In this document: positions 23,069 to 34,384 of the stretch, piece after piece
How positions within the stretch are numbered: position 1 is the first letter of the stretch
Layout of the letters: each line of letters begins with the position of its first letter
Program-made: the position numbers and the translations under genes
Notes under the pieces: generated by a model
Seen by the model: the letters and a program-made list of their open reading frames with translations, nothing else
Told to the model about the DNA's origin: nothing
The model's database searches: none
Origin: Megaleporinus macrocephalus
Lineage: Eukaryota > Chordata > Actinopteri > Characiformes > Anostomidae
Length of the DNA stretch: 64,000 nucleotides
NCBI GenBank assembly: GCA_021613375.1
Contig: CM038711.1
Location: 22,997,723-23,061,722, forward strand
Reading direction: 5' to 3'

Positions 23069-23720
23069 ACAAACCCAATTCCAAAAAAAAGTGATGATAG
23101 ATAAAATTCTAAAAATATAAAATCAGGAAGCTGTGATATTTTTTTTGAAAAGTTGTTTTGTTTTTTTGTTTTTTTTTTAACAAATATTTAAATAAAAATT
23201 CCTAAATGTAATGCCTACAACACAATGTATAATAGGATTGTGGTAAACTGTTGAATATGTGACAGGTGATGTATCATGACTGGGTATAAAAGAAGCATTC
23301 ATAAAAGGCTATGTCCATAACATAGTTATAACATTCAGAAAATCTAGAAAAATCTCTGTGCATAAAAGACAAGGCTGAAAACCAATATTGAAGGCCTACA
23401 AAAAAAGTCTTACAAAGGATGTACTTCCTGCATGTCCACAGTGCTCACTGTGCTCTAATTCAGCTAACACAAGGTTGCCTTCACTCTAGTGCCAGTAGCT
23501 ACCCTTGTGGACAGTCTTGTTAAAATGAACTAGTCAGGCCATCATTGAGTCAGTCAAGCTCATCTAAGATAGACTGACGCAAAGTAGAAATGTGTTCTGC
23601 GGTCTAACAAGTCCACCTTTTTTTAGAAATAATAGACTATGTGTTCTCCAGACCAAAGAAGAAAAGCACAATCCTGATTGCTACAGGTGTACTGTGGCAC
23701 AGTGGTAAACATGCTCTCTC
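23069..23720 (+). mobile_element. Internally deleted Tc1-like transposon relic (same family as 7.25-8.0 kb)
   Basis: The left end acaaacccaattccaaaaaa matches the terminal repeat of a widespread fish Tc1-like family. Further blocks are in order: catgactgggtataaaaga (23277-23295), aatctctgtgcataaaagac (23352-23371), caaagtagaaatgtgttctg (23580-23599) and ggcacagtggtaaacatg (23696-23713). These correspond to the N-terminal region, the start of the catalytic domain and the end of the transposase gene, with large deletions between. The frame is broken. Confidence 0.65.
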
Positions 23721-24990
23721 TCTCGGTCTCTCATATGTATATTTGGTGTTCCCTCAACAACCAAGGCAAAAAAAGCCTGTAGTTCTGTCAGTGGAGCTGC
23801 CAAGGGCACTGGCTAAGTGAAAACAAACACAGGAATGAAAAAAGAATTCTCTAGCCTGATATTGGGCTGTGAAACATTAATAATTAATGTGTCTGCAAAA
23901 CAATGGATTATTTTACTATGGAAAGAATGAGTCAGGATGAGAAATTAAAAGTGTTTTGTCTTAGAGAAGCGAGGTGCGGAGAGACCTGTTGACTGTATAA
24001 AGATTTCACAGTCCCTTTGTCAATGCCACATCATTTCTCTACTGACACTGAACATCTATGATTGCAGTTTCTAATTGCAGTTTCATCAGCAGTCCTTTTT
24101 TATCAGACTGACACTGACATTTATGATTATATCATAAAATATAATCTATGTTTTACTTTATGTTGTGGCACGTTCTCTGCCTGCAGTGTTCTGTGGCAGC
24201 TGTTCTCAACTCCATGTCTAACTGCCAGTAGTCTTGTTAGCATCAAAATGAAACCTACGCAGTCTGGCTTGTGAGACTGCATTTCAGCCTGGTTTTGCAC
24301 AACATGCAGCAGAATTGGATTAATCTTCTGTAGGATTTTCACAGTTATAAAGAATTTTGGACTTTCTTTAAGCACAAAAAAAGTTTTTGGAGTCTCCTCC
24401 TGACTGCTCGCTGCTGTTTCTTTTTCACTTTCGTAGTTCATTGATAAACCTTGGCACAGTTCTCAACTAGTCAGCTGCTGCCAACTGAGCAGACTAGTGG
24501 ATCTGTTAGTACTTTTTATCTTTAAATGCAATATCATTGCAATATTGAGAACCTTTAGCACATGTTTAGATCATTTTGTTTTTTTATATCATATAACATA
24601 TTTACTCTGACACATAAATACAGCACCACGGCTAATCACTGTGTTTATTAAGTTCTAAGTGGTATAGTGTAGATGCAATACCAAGAGTCCTTGGAACTAC
24701 TATTGCTACATTTGCTTTACATCTGCAACAGGGTTACAGAGGTAAGTCAATGGATGAAAGCATCTGCCAAACTGTGTGATGTAAATGAATGAAAGGCATT
24801 CAATTTAACCAAGTCATGGTTGAATTTAGGATTGATTCATACAAAGTGCATGTTTTCAGTGACTTATCTAATGGACAGAACAGAAATGAAATGAGGTGCA
24901 GTACCCTTTGGTTTGTATGGTCACATGAATTTTAATCCTAAAGATGACTCTGTGAGCAATCAGTGATCTAACTCTGGCTTGGCACACTTG

Positions 24991-24992
<2 letters not shown>
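23721..24992. other. No gene; short repeat-tail motif near 24755
   Basis: Unique-looking AT-rich sequence. At about 24755-24795 (gaaagcatctgccaaactgt, then gatgtaaatgaatga) it resembles the AAGCGTCTGCTAAATG-type tail common in fish retroelements. No gene. Confidence 0.45.
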
Positions 24993-25080
<88 letters not shown>

Positions 25081-25120
25081 CGAATGTAATACTATATATA
25101 TATATATATACACACACACA
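24993..25120. repeat. Compound (AT)n / (TA)n(CA)n microsatellite
   Basis: Pure AT dinucleotides at 24993-25076, then a 17-base interruption, (TA)n at 25093-25110 and (CA)n at 25111-25120. Long AT runs can extrude cruciforms. The minus-strand frames made of alternating I and Y are artefacts. Confidence 0.95.
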
Positions 25121-25795
25121 CTCACCACACACATACACAAGCATACAGCATACACACATTGAAAGAGGAAGTAAACTTCAGGATTAGACTCAACAATAGT
25201 GTGCTCAGATTTGCAGTCAATTATGAGGGATTTAGGCTTTGGTGTATGAAATCTAGTGCGGTGGCCTGCTCCTTATATTACACCCGAAGAACAGGTAAGC
25301 TCCTGTCTTCTCCTCCAAGCACCCTGATAATCAGGGCTAAACTCCCTCAGAAAGGAGGATATTCATCCTGCAGGAGGCCAGTTATGAGACTACACACTCC
25401 CTGAGCCCTGCTCTGATCCGTGCGCTCATTACAAACTCACTCAGTTCCCATCATACGCTCAGCCAACGCTGAGCCGATGCTGTGCTAGTGCTCCCGTCCC
25501 AACCTACACTGCAGACCAACCACTGAATGCAGACAACCGAGGCTCCGGCAGGAGGATGATGATGACAATGGTTGATTTGTGGAAAAAGAAGAAATTACAG
25601 GTGTGTAACCAAATTACAGAGCTAGTCCACACAAACACATGCAATGACAGGTGGGGTTTGTTTACACCTTGCAAAGACTTTTAATGAAATGACCACTAAA
25701 AGACATTTTACTCAGGAACTCCCATAATTTGCTGTCAGGCTGTCAAGAGGCGAGTGGAAAAATAGCAGATGATCTCAGCAGTCGGACTTCAGGCT

Positions 25796-25838
<43 letters not shown>

Positions 25839-26609
25839 AGAGAAGAAACAGGGAGAGGGAGAGTACAGTAGACAGAGGAAGAGGCCATTAAGCGTCGCTC
25901 CGGCTGCTTTGCTTGCAGTTTACTCTGCACTTTATTTTTCCCATAAACAAGCACCGGAGACTGGTGCATCCTGAGAGCCTCCATATATTACTCACAAAGC
26001 CCTGTGGGGCTCGGGGAAGGGGGGCCTGGGGGAAAGAAGAGAAGAGCATTATGCAGATTCTATTATTCTTTGCCTGCTTTAGTGTGACACTACTGATCCA
26101 GCCTCTTATCCCTGCGCTCCCCTGCCTTTTTTTTTCCTCTACCAGGTCTTTGATGTATACTCCCCTATTGCCAGCTTGCTGCTGTGGAACTGTATACCAC
26201 TGGGTTATGTAGGGGAGAGAGAAATGAAGAACTGGAGAAGCACAGAGAGGTGAGGAAAGAGTGCAGGGAAAGAGAGGGGAGGGGAGAAGAGAGAAGACAA
26301 AACTGGAGCTTTTCATTAACAGATTGAAGACTCAGTAGCAGTGTGAATTCACCATAGGACTGTCAACACTGAACAGCAAGGGGCTATGGGTGTGTAGCCT
26401 GATTCTGTATTTGTACAGCAGGGTTGGGACAATTACCAGTCATAAATATGTTCTACAGTATGAAAGCCAACAATATTCATATTGTTTCATTTTCTAGTCG
26501 TTCTTTTAACTACCTATGTTTTAGGGATGTACAGAAATATTTAAATCAGCTGCACTGAAATGTCTGCAGTTGATTCATTTTACAGCATCTGTGACTCTTT
26601 AGAAATGTT
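25121..26609. other. Non-coding segment with (GA)n tract
   Basis: GC-richer around 25270-25560 and 25880-26240. A (GA)n microsatellite spans 25798-25832. Overlapping frames occur on both strands without domains. Some parts could be regulatory; no gene is supported. Confidence 0.45.
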
Positions 26610-26925
26610 CAGAGGTGTATCAAATGCGTCATTACCTTACTAAAGCAGAAATTTTGGTTATTTATACTTTACTGGAGTAATTATTTTTTAGCTGACTTTT
26701 TAATTCTACTCCTTACATTTACACTCCATTATCTGTACTTTCATTTTAAAAATAGCCTTGTTACTCCTATTTCATTACAGCTTGTTTTCATTCATGTACA
26801 TTTACATTCTAGTAAAGTTTATTGATAACATTGATAACTCTTTTTGCTCCATTACAATACTTACAGGCAACTAGTCATCACATCCTCCGCTCCATGAAAC
26901 ACATGTTAATGCTCAGTTGTATACA

Positions 26926-27582
26926 TACAGGGGTTGGACAATGAAACTGAAACACCTGTCATTTTAGTGTGGGAGGTTTTCCCCACATCCGGGAGGGTTA
27001 CGGTGTGGAGAAGCCCCAAAGAAGCGTACCACCCAGACTGTTGCATGCCCAGAGTGAAGCATAGGGGTGGATCAGTGATGGTTTGGACTGCCATATCATG
27101 GCATTCCCTTGGCCCAATACTTGTGCTAGATACTGCCAAGGACTACCGAACCATTCTGGAGGACCATGTGCATCCAGTGGTTCAAACATTGTATCCTGAA
27201 GGCGGTGCCGTGTATCAGGATGACAATGCACCAATACACACAGCAAGACTGGTGAAAGATTGGTTTGATGAACATGAAAGTGAAGTTGATTATCTCCCAT
27301 GGCCTGCACAGTCACCAGGTCTAAATATTATTGAGCCACTTTGGGGTGTTTTGGGGGAGCGAGTCAGGAAACACTTTCCTCCACCAGCATCACGTAGTGA
27401 CCTGACCACTATCCTGCAAGAAGAATGGCTTAAAATCTCTCTTACCACTGTGCCCGGATTTGTATATGTCATTCCTAAGATGAACTGACGCTGTATTGGC
27501 CGCAAAAGGAGGCCCTACACCATACTAATCAATTATTATGGTCTAAAACCAGGTGTTTCAGTTTCAGTGTCAAACCCCTGTA
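26926..27582 (+). mobile_element. Internally deleted Tc1/mariner element nested in the hAT element
   Basis: TA dinucleotides at 26926-26927 and 27581-27582 flank terminal inverted repeats (cag, gggttggacaatgaaact.. versus the inverse of the right end) that match at 30 of 32 positions counting the TAs. Total length is about 657 bp, roughly half of a full-length Tc1 element. The 5' half of the transposase gene is missing, while the 3' half remains readable. Confidence 0.88.
26934..27488 (+). pseudogene. Tc1-like transposase, C-terminal half (DD36E-type spacing), truncated
   Basis: An open frame of 184 codons. The first 8 codons lie inside the left terminal repeat, so the ATG is incidental. Recognisable catalytic-domain motifs are RVTVWRSP (about 21-28), KHRGGSVMVW (42-51), QDDNAPIHTA (95-104) and QSPGLNIIEPLW (126-137). 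The second catalytic Asp is D97 and the Glu is E134, with 36 residues between, a DD36E-like spacing (classical Tc1 has 34). The N-terminal helix-turn-helix region and the first catalytic Asp are missing, so it cannot be an active transposase. After residue 183 the frame stops at 27486. The expected C-terminal end (KGGPTPY) continues in another frame to a stop at 27526-27528, so there is a late 1-base frameshift. Confidence 0.9.
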
Positions 27583-27961
27583 TATGCTTCTTTAATATAT
27601 TTACATTGTACTAAAATACATTCATTTTCAATGGGTGTATATGCGGCTGAAACAGGAAGCCTAGCACATCCCAAATTTATCAACGTTAACATTTTAATAT
27701 AACATTATATTTATTATGACTTTTAGAAGAATGGGTTTTTGGGCAGGTGAGGTAATACACTTAAGGCCCCTATGGTGCAACCTAAGCTTTTGTCCTTAGT
27801 GGCATTTTTTCCTTAACATTACTTTTACTTTTATACTTTAAGTAGTTTTAAAAGCAGTACTTTTACACTTTTACTAGAGTAAAAAGCTTGAGTTAAACCC
27901 TAGTATCTATACTTCTACCTGAGTAATGATGGTAAATACTTTTGACACTTTTGGAAGTGTT

Positions 27962-28330
27962 TTTCTATATTTTGCAGTAATGTTAATCCAGGTGCATTTT
28001 ACATTTTGTGAATGTTTATGCGATGACATATGCATCAGCATCTACAGGTACATAAAAATATCAAATATTAGTATCGGTCCAGAATTCCCAACTTAATAAC
28101 CCTAATATAATAATCTGTTTAAACAAAATCATAATAAATGTAAATAGCCTGCTGCTCGAAAACACACCAGGTGTTGGCATTGTTGCATAGCATTGGTTTT
28201 ACCTGTCTAAGAGGAAATTTATATTCATAATGGATGAAGAATTTTATTTTATAACACTTTCATTTAGGTGGATATTTATTTAAGACAGACAGATAAGATG
28301 CAATCTATCAGCTTAGGTGAAAATCAGAAT
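27962..28330. other. No gene recognised
   Basis: AT-rich sequence following the hAT element. No supported feature. Confidence 0.5.
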
Positions 28331-29470
28331 TTAACGCTACTCAGTTAATCTTCACTTAGATACATTTCATTCATTTTGATACAAATTGCTTATCCATACA
28401 TTTTAGTGAGTTTTTATTAAGAGCTGGTGATTCTGTGATTCATGTACTGATAGAAATCAGCATAACACCCAGTTAAAAGTGCCCTGGAAAATGCTTCTCT
28501 TTTATTGCTTAATAAGCAGTAAACAGCCAGTTAGCAGCTACTGACCTGGCTTAATAAGATGATTACACAGGCATTTTAATGTAGATACTGACACGTTCCA
28601 TTTTCAGATTATTTTAACATAATAAATACCATTAACATTTGATAATAATACTGAAAGTGTGATCGCTTTTTGTAACTGATAGCATAAAAGAAAATTTCCT
28701 AACTGTCCTATTCCTTGTTTTTTTATGTGTGTGTGTTTGTGTGTGTGTGGTCATATATGTGAGAGAGAGATGGGCTGAGGCTGAATGTAATGGAGAGATC
28801 AGAATGATCTCAGTCATGGTGTTTTTTACACTTCATGCAGTAACTGGTGCCACAAAACTGTAACTGGGCCTATTTTAATAGGTCTCTGGTCAAGCTTTAT
28901 GAAGGGTCCAGCTTTAGGGTTTATGGTACCTGATTAAGACTGGTACTAACAGGTTCTTATAGTACTGGATGATGTTCTCCCTTGTCTCCAATAGCACTTG
29001 CAACTAAAGCTAACAACAATTTAGTGTATTCTTAACATATTCAGATATTCAGATAATCACTAAGTGCTGCCCATTGGTCAATAAGAAACAATGTCATACC
29101 AGCACAGATAATGTGACACACAAACAATCTAGCATTAACCTCTTTAGCTGGGTGGCCAGCAATATTTCAGACATAAAAGTAAAAACATAGTCCTTGATCA
29201 CCTCACGTTGTCTAACTGATTTCATCTGATGTATAAGGGGTCTTCTTATATGCATAGGCGGGTACTGATAACATGTATGTGTAATATTTTCCATATTGCA
29301 ACACTGTTGGATTTCCTGTTCCACCGTGCTGCAACAGTTAAATTTGCGCACCTGTGCCAGTGCCAACATACACTTGCGTTATTTCTGGTCAAGAAAGAAA
29401 CACACAAAAATGTGAAGTAAAGGCTGCCAACCTAAAAGGCAACTTCAGATTAATAGAAATCCAGATATGA
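28331..29470. repeat. Tandem segmental duplication, copy 1 (longer)
   Basis: Its first part (28331-28495) aligns with 29477-29665 at an offset of 1146, and its last part (29221-29470) aligns with 29668-29912 at an offset of 447. The roughly 700 bases between (about 28500-29220) are absent from copy 2. Shared blocks include gcttatccatacattttagt, aagagctggtgattctg and gttccaccgtgctgcaacag. It is non-coding. Confidence 0.8.
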
Positions 29471-29912
29471 CTGGATTTAACGCTACTCAGTTAATCGTCA
29501 CTTAGATACATTTCTTTCATTTTGACACATATTGCTTATCCATACATTTTAGTGAGTTTTTATTAAGAGCTGGTGATTCTGCGATTTATGTATTGATAGA
29601 AATCAGTTTAGACTTTTGCACATGACCATGAAACATAACATCCAGTCAAAAGTGCCCTGGAAAAGGCTTCATCTGATGTATTAGGGGTCTTCTTATACGC
29701 ATAAGTGAGTACTGATTACATGAATGTAATATTTTCCATATTGCAACACTTGGATTTCCTGTTCCACCGTGCTGCAACAGTTACATTCGCGCACCTGTGC
29801 CAGCGCCAACATACACTTGCTTTATTTCTGGTCAAGAAAGAAACACACAAAATGTGAAGTAAAGGCTGCCAACCTAAAAGGCAACTTCAGATTCATAGAA
29901 ATCCAGATATGA
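29471..29912. repeat. Tandem segmental duplication, copy 2 (shorter)
   Basis: Directly follows copy 1. The junction at about 29665 joins gccctggaaaaggc to ttcatctgatgta, skipping the roughly 700 bases present in copy 1. Either copy 2 lost the interior or copy 1 gained it. Confidence 0.8.
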
Positions 29913-30179
29913 CTCTATATTTCACACAATTTTTGGCAGGAAAAACAAGTTAACATGATAACTTCACAGACAAAGTTTGTATTTTAAAGTAAGTGGATGT
30001 TAATAGATTGGAGTATTTCTGTTGGCGAAGTCATCTTGATGTTTTCACACAATGTAAAGGACAGCTTTAAAAATGGAGATTTTGTTTTGTTTTGTTTCAG
30101 AAAGTGGGAAATTATGGGACATGTCAGAGCCACTGGTGGTCTATGAAAAATTAGCTGAAGCATTAATATATACATTAGG
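29913..30179. other. No gene recognised
   Basis: AT-rich spacer, no supported feature. Confidence 0.5.
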
Positions 30180-30530
30180 TAGACCCCCCTGTATCTACAG
30201 TGCTCTGTGGGCAGTGTCCTGTGACCACTGATAAACGACTAGTGGATGACCAACACAAACTGTACAACCACAGATGAGCTATCGTTTCTGACTGTACATG
30301 TAGACCCAAAAGGTAAGAGTGTCTAATAGACTGGACACTGCCGTATCTGATCCACATGTACCAGTGCAACACTCACTGACACACCTCAGTATCCTGCAGT
30401 GCTGAGTAGTATCTGCTCTGTAGTGGTCCTGTGGGTGGGTGCAGAGAAAGAGATGGACTACAGTCTGTAAGTGTAAAACTACAAAGTGCTTCTATTTGTT
30501 AAGTGAAACTGACCAAATGGACAGTGAGAA
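30180..30530. repeat. Dispersed fish repeat (otophysan-type TIR element relic)
   Basis: Contains tgtcctgtgaccactgataa, gtgtctaatagactggacac, tgctctgtagtggtcctgtg and gatggactacagtctgtaag in the order found in a family I recall as abundant in characins and catfishes. The element at 57289-57636 shares parts (tgcagagaaac, gtaagtgga-like). It has no coding capacity. Confidence 0.55.
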
Positions 30531-30544
30531 ATCATCACCACGCA

Positions 30545-30760
30545 AAGAAAAACCACTACCTTCAAAATAGAAACTTTACAACTAACTTTTAATGTAAGTT
30601 AATGTAAAGATGTTTTATAGTGATCCAAAGCATTTCTATTGGTCCAGTCATTGTGAAACAGTCACAGGATAAAGGGCTTTCTAATGAAATGATTTTAAAA
30701 AGGGAAATCGACAGAAATGGAGATGCATGTTCTTCTTTGGACAGCGAGAGTATAATCATC
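30545..30760. mobile_element. Diverged MITE related to 15780-16022
   Basis: The right portion aaatggagatgcatgttctt followed by ctttggacag parallels the right end of the 15.8-kb MITE. The left portion (gcaaagaaaaacc) is a weak inverted match. Interior motifs gtaagttaatgtaaa and tctattggtcca also resemble the other copy. Confidence 0.45.
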
Positions 30761-31415
30761 AGAAATGCACTACCACTCTGAAACAGTTGGGAAAGGAACT
30801 AGAATTAGAACCGTTCGTTTCATTGATTCCTGTTTTGTGAATGTGCAGTGAAAAAAAACACCCATGAACCTCTGAACTTGGTACACACTTGTACCTTTAC
30901 CGCTATACTTAGTATGTCTGAAAATGAGCTTTTTTTGAGAATGTAATCACACCGGATGTCGTGTAGCCGGAGCTGCCAGAGATGACACTTTGGCAATCCA
31001 GAAATACACACGTGTGGATGACTCACACAGAGAGTGCACTAAACCTGTTTCACACAGCAGCCATGCTTTCACAGAACTTACCCAGCATGCCTTACATCTG
31101 CTCCATGGCTCGTATCCGTTATAAAGGGACGTGTGTGTGTGTGCGTGATGGAAAAGTTGTGGTATTATTAAAACCTCACAGTCATTTCTCAGGACACAGG
31201 CTTTCTTTTCTTGCCAACTGCACCATTCAAAGCTGTCAGCTTTGCACAACGGATCTGTGACGTTTCTTATTCTAGGTGTGTTCTCTGTAGCGGTGTGCTC
31301 TCTGGATGGGTACAGAGAGCTGATAGAGGCAGCCAGAAGGCTGCAGGGAGAATTTTGCTGAGGAATCAGCAGCTCGGGTGGAGCCTGGCTGGAGCAGGCC
31401 GGTTTGGGAACACAC
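30761..31415. other. No gene recognised
   Basis: Mixed composition, GC-richer from about 31270. Frames on both strands lack domains. Confidence 0.4.
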
Positions 31416-31419
31416 CGGG

Positions 31420-32180
31420 AGGCCAGTGTTTGATCAGCTGTGTAGTCCGCGTGTTCTAATTGTTTTGCAAAGCATGCTAATTGCTTCTCATCTGCTCCTT
31501 TTAAATGTCAGCACTCCCCGTAGTCGCTGTGTGATTCACCGGCCCTTGAAAAGCAAAACAGGCTGAGTAATACGTAGCTGTGAGGAGCGGGGAGCGGGAA
31601 CCAGAAGCGGAGGGGAAGACGGGAAAGTGCGGCAGAGGGAGAGAGACGGGTCATAGTGTTTGTTTGGAACGGCTCCTCTCACACTTTGCCCACCAGCCTG
31701 ACCCCGGTGGTGGGTGCCCCCTGCTTCGGCTCACCCTGCCCCTCTGTTCTCTCGGAAGGTCAGAGCACCACGCCAGTCCGCCAGCGGCCAGAGGAAGCAT
31801 TTATAAATAGCCCGGCGGCGTACGCCAACACCAGCGCTAGGTCAAGCGCTAAATGACCAATCATGCTTTTGAGTGTTTAAGTGGTTTTTCACTCGTGTGT
31901 GAATGTTTTCATGCGAGATTGAATATGTGGATGAAGCACTTGGAAGAGTCGTAATCAAATCCCCGAGGCTGGGCGCAATGTTGAGAAATGCTCACAAAAT
32001 ATAGGAGCGCATAAATTCCCAGTAAACCAGCAAACACAGAAGAAAAGCGTTAGCATAACTGGATTACAGACGTTGCCTGGAGTGCCAATCATCTTTTACA
32101 TCTCAATTTCCCATACATAACCGAGCGCTGGCAGAGGAGGCTTTATTTAAGCCGCGAGCACGCACAGATAGTGCTGAATA
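31420..32180. promoter_or_regulatory. Candidate conserved non-coding block
   Basis: High-complexity, repeat-free sequence. It includes an octamer-like ATGCTAAT at 31474-31481, with ctaattg-type homeodomain cores nearby, and a second dense stretch at 31850-32170. The texture differs from the flanking AT-rich DNA and matches what I would expect of vertebrate developmental enhancers. The GC-rich middle (31580-31830) may be separate. Conservation cannot be tested here. Confidence 0.3.
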
Positions 32181-32714
32181 TGTTCAGGCTCTAAATCATG
32201 GAAACACAAGCCTGTGTGGCTCTGGCCTACTGGGCTACAGCAGGTGGGAGAAGAGGCTCCTTACTGGCTGGCCTGCTGTTCACTCTGAAGCCTCAGGTCC
32301 AGCTTTCTCTGCATTTCATTTCTGAATTCTGCTTTCCCCTAAACCCATACTGTGACAGACTGGCCATTTAAAGCAGGTGCTCTTCTCTGGAACCTTCAGG
32401 TGAATTTGATGCGTGTATGAGTGTGTTGTGCATATGTGTGTATGTGTGAGAGTATTTTGAGTGTTGGATGAGTCATATCTCAGATTAGGTATTTATGGTT
32501 TGTCCCCTGAAACCATTCCAACATAATTCAATTATTTTCATGCTGCTCATGTAACAGGATCCCCCCAACAACCCTGCCCCCACCAGTGTGGCTCAAACCT
32601 ATTTCATGCCAGATTATAATCAAGCACACAGTGTCATTAAACAGTTGTATTCTATTCTGTTATTGGACACTGGTAGTTTCCTGCTCTCTATTGTTACCTT
32701 GATTAAGGTGGCAC
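32181..32714. other. No gene recognised
   Basis: Unique-looking sequence with a short GT-rich tract near 32420-32450. Confidence 0.45.
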
Positions 32715-33266
32715 CTCTATGTCAGGTCTTGCTGGACATGGCTGTGCAGTCGTTTGTGTCAGATTAAGGAGGGCTTGGCCTAAAGCTCTGCATATAACCT
32801 GCTTTACATGTTAGAGCTTTGGAGTTTAGCACCTTGAGCTCTGCAGTCTCAGTTGCCCAACAGTTTTAAGGTTCTGTAGTAGCATGTTGCTCTGCCTTCA
32901 GAATAGCACACATCGTCTGGCCATTGATTTTGTTGCTGGATGTGTAGTGCTGTGTTGTACTATGAGGAAATCATTGCACTGTCTTTGAAGAGTTGCGGCA
33001 AATTAGAAGCCTAAGCCTTCTTATAAGCCCTTGAAACTGTTGTGTGTAAAGCTCGGGACATATTGAAAATCACTAAGGTCAGTCATTTTGCCTGTTCCAC
33101 TGCTTCCACTGGTCCGGCTAATAAACCTGCAACTCAGTGTTTATCACTGACTATTTGGTAAAAGAGGAAACAACTAAGGGTTTGTTTAAATGTGTTTATA
33201 TGATATCTCACTACTGATATAACAGTAGTCAGTCCAAGACTATCAGCTCAAAAAGCATTACATTTC
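32715..33266. repeat. Diverged duplicated segment (copy 1; partner at 36050-36530)
   Basis: Aligns in order with 36050-36530: caggtcttgctgg, ttggagtttagc, tgcccaacag / aaggttct, tagtagcatgttgctc, aagatcagtcat-like sequence, caactcagtgtttatcactg, actatc/tagt, and agctcaaaaagcattaca. Copy 1 is longer because of an extra internal block at 32930-33010. A hAT-type element is inserted immediately after it. Confidence 0.7.
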
Positions 33267-33929
33267 CAGGGTTGGGCAAAATACTTAAAAGTAGTGATGG
33301 CTAAATGCTAAACATGCTAAATGTACTCAATGTATTTATTTACAATATATAAAGTAGCTAATTCAGAATACATTACATTTACATGCATTTACAGTACATC
33401 AGAAATACATTTCAATACATTTCATACTTTCATTTCATTTATACTGTTCCTTACTCTTACTTGCTCCCAGTTTTCTTTGTGTATTTATTCAGTTAAAATG
33501 TTTCATGAACATGACTTTTTCGCTGCTTCAAACTACTGCTGCACCGACAACTCCCTGAAAAGAAATCCAGAAAACATAGATGATAAACTAATCACTATCA
33601 AACATGTCCACTACAAAGGAGATTGCTTGTCCGGTCATCCCGCAGAGGCGCTCAGCAATGCTGCGATTGATAACTGGTTCATCACGGTTATTTATCTGTT
33701 TTCTCAGGCTTAAGCAGGAACTTCTGTGTTTGTATAGACCGTTCTCTTCATAACTTGTCTAACAAGCATGGTCGCTACATGTTGTGTGCTGATTCTAAAA
33801 TATTTCATAAACAAAAATTGATGGTGTTGCTTCTGAATATTCTGTTATTTTATTTTGTGGGTTTCTGTATTCTGAATACATATTCCCAGTTCTTAATAAT
33901 ATGTATAATTTCATTATATCCCAACCCTG
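33267..33929. mobile_element. hAT-type non-autonomous element with 8-bp target duplication
   Basis: Ends are cagggttgggcaaaata and, inverted, cagggttgggatataatg. Flanking 8-mers tacatttc (33259-33266) and tacattgc (33930-33937) match at 7 of 8 positions. The 663-bp interior has no transposase. A 130-codon frame inside it (33321-33713) has no recognised domain and is probably incidental. Confidence 0.75.
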
Positions 33930-33937
33930 TACATTGC

Positions 33938-34384
33938 TGTTATTATTTGGCTAAGATAAAAAAGTGCCTCTGGTGGATAAAGAAAGGAATTAGTGATATG
34001 ATTAACAATGCCTGAGCACCATGTACATGTACTGTGTCTAATGTAAATGACCAGGCTGTTGTCAGTGTTCTTATGTAAGGTAACCAACACAGCAGTGGTT
34101 AATTACTTCAGCTTTTCAGCAGTAATGTTACTAACATTTAAGTGTATTACACAAAGGCATTAAACATAATTGTTATTGCTGTGCCAAGTAAACACAGTTC
34201 ATTGGCTCATGTACTTAATAACTTTGCCAAACATCAGGACCCATCCAGTGTTGAAGCAACAGGCATTGGTAGTCTGCTTGAAATGACCTTCTCAAGCTTG
34301 ATGTTTTCTAAAAACTGCTCTATCCAATGAATGACCTCTTTCTTGGAAAACCATGGTGGGGATGTTAAAAATGTGTTTTGCATT
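33938..34384. other. No gene recognised
   Basis: AT-rich sequence. No supported feature. Confidence 0.5.

Larger units (their letters stand above)
26610..27953. mobile_element. hAT-type non-autonomous element, interrupted by a Tc1-type insertion
   Basis: The left end cagaggtgtatcaaatg is matched in inverted form by the right end (..tttgacacttttg at 27953). The 8-bp flanks gaaatgtt (26602-26609) and gaagtgtt (27954-27961) match at 7 of 8 positions, which fits hAT target duplications. The right arm, read on the minus strand, has the typical fish pattern of tagaagtatagatactaggg and ttactctagtaaaagt. Without the Tc1 insert the element is about 690 bp with no transposase frame, so it is non-autonomous. 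Confidence 0.8.

Noticed and set aside
24868..25159. Minus-strand frames rich in alternating I and Y
   Set aside because: Direct translation of the AT microsatellite.
33321..33713. 130-codon frame as a small gene
   Set aside because: Lies within a hAT-type element bounded by inverted ends and target duplication; no recognised domain.
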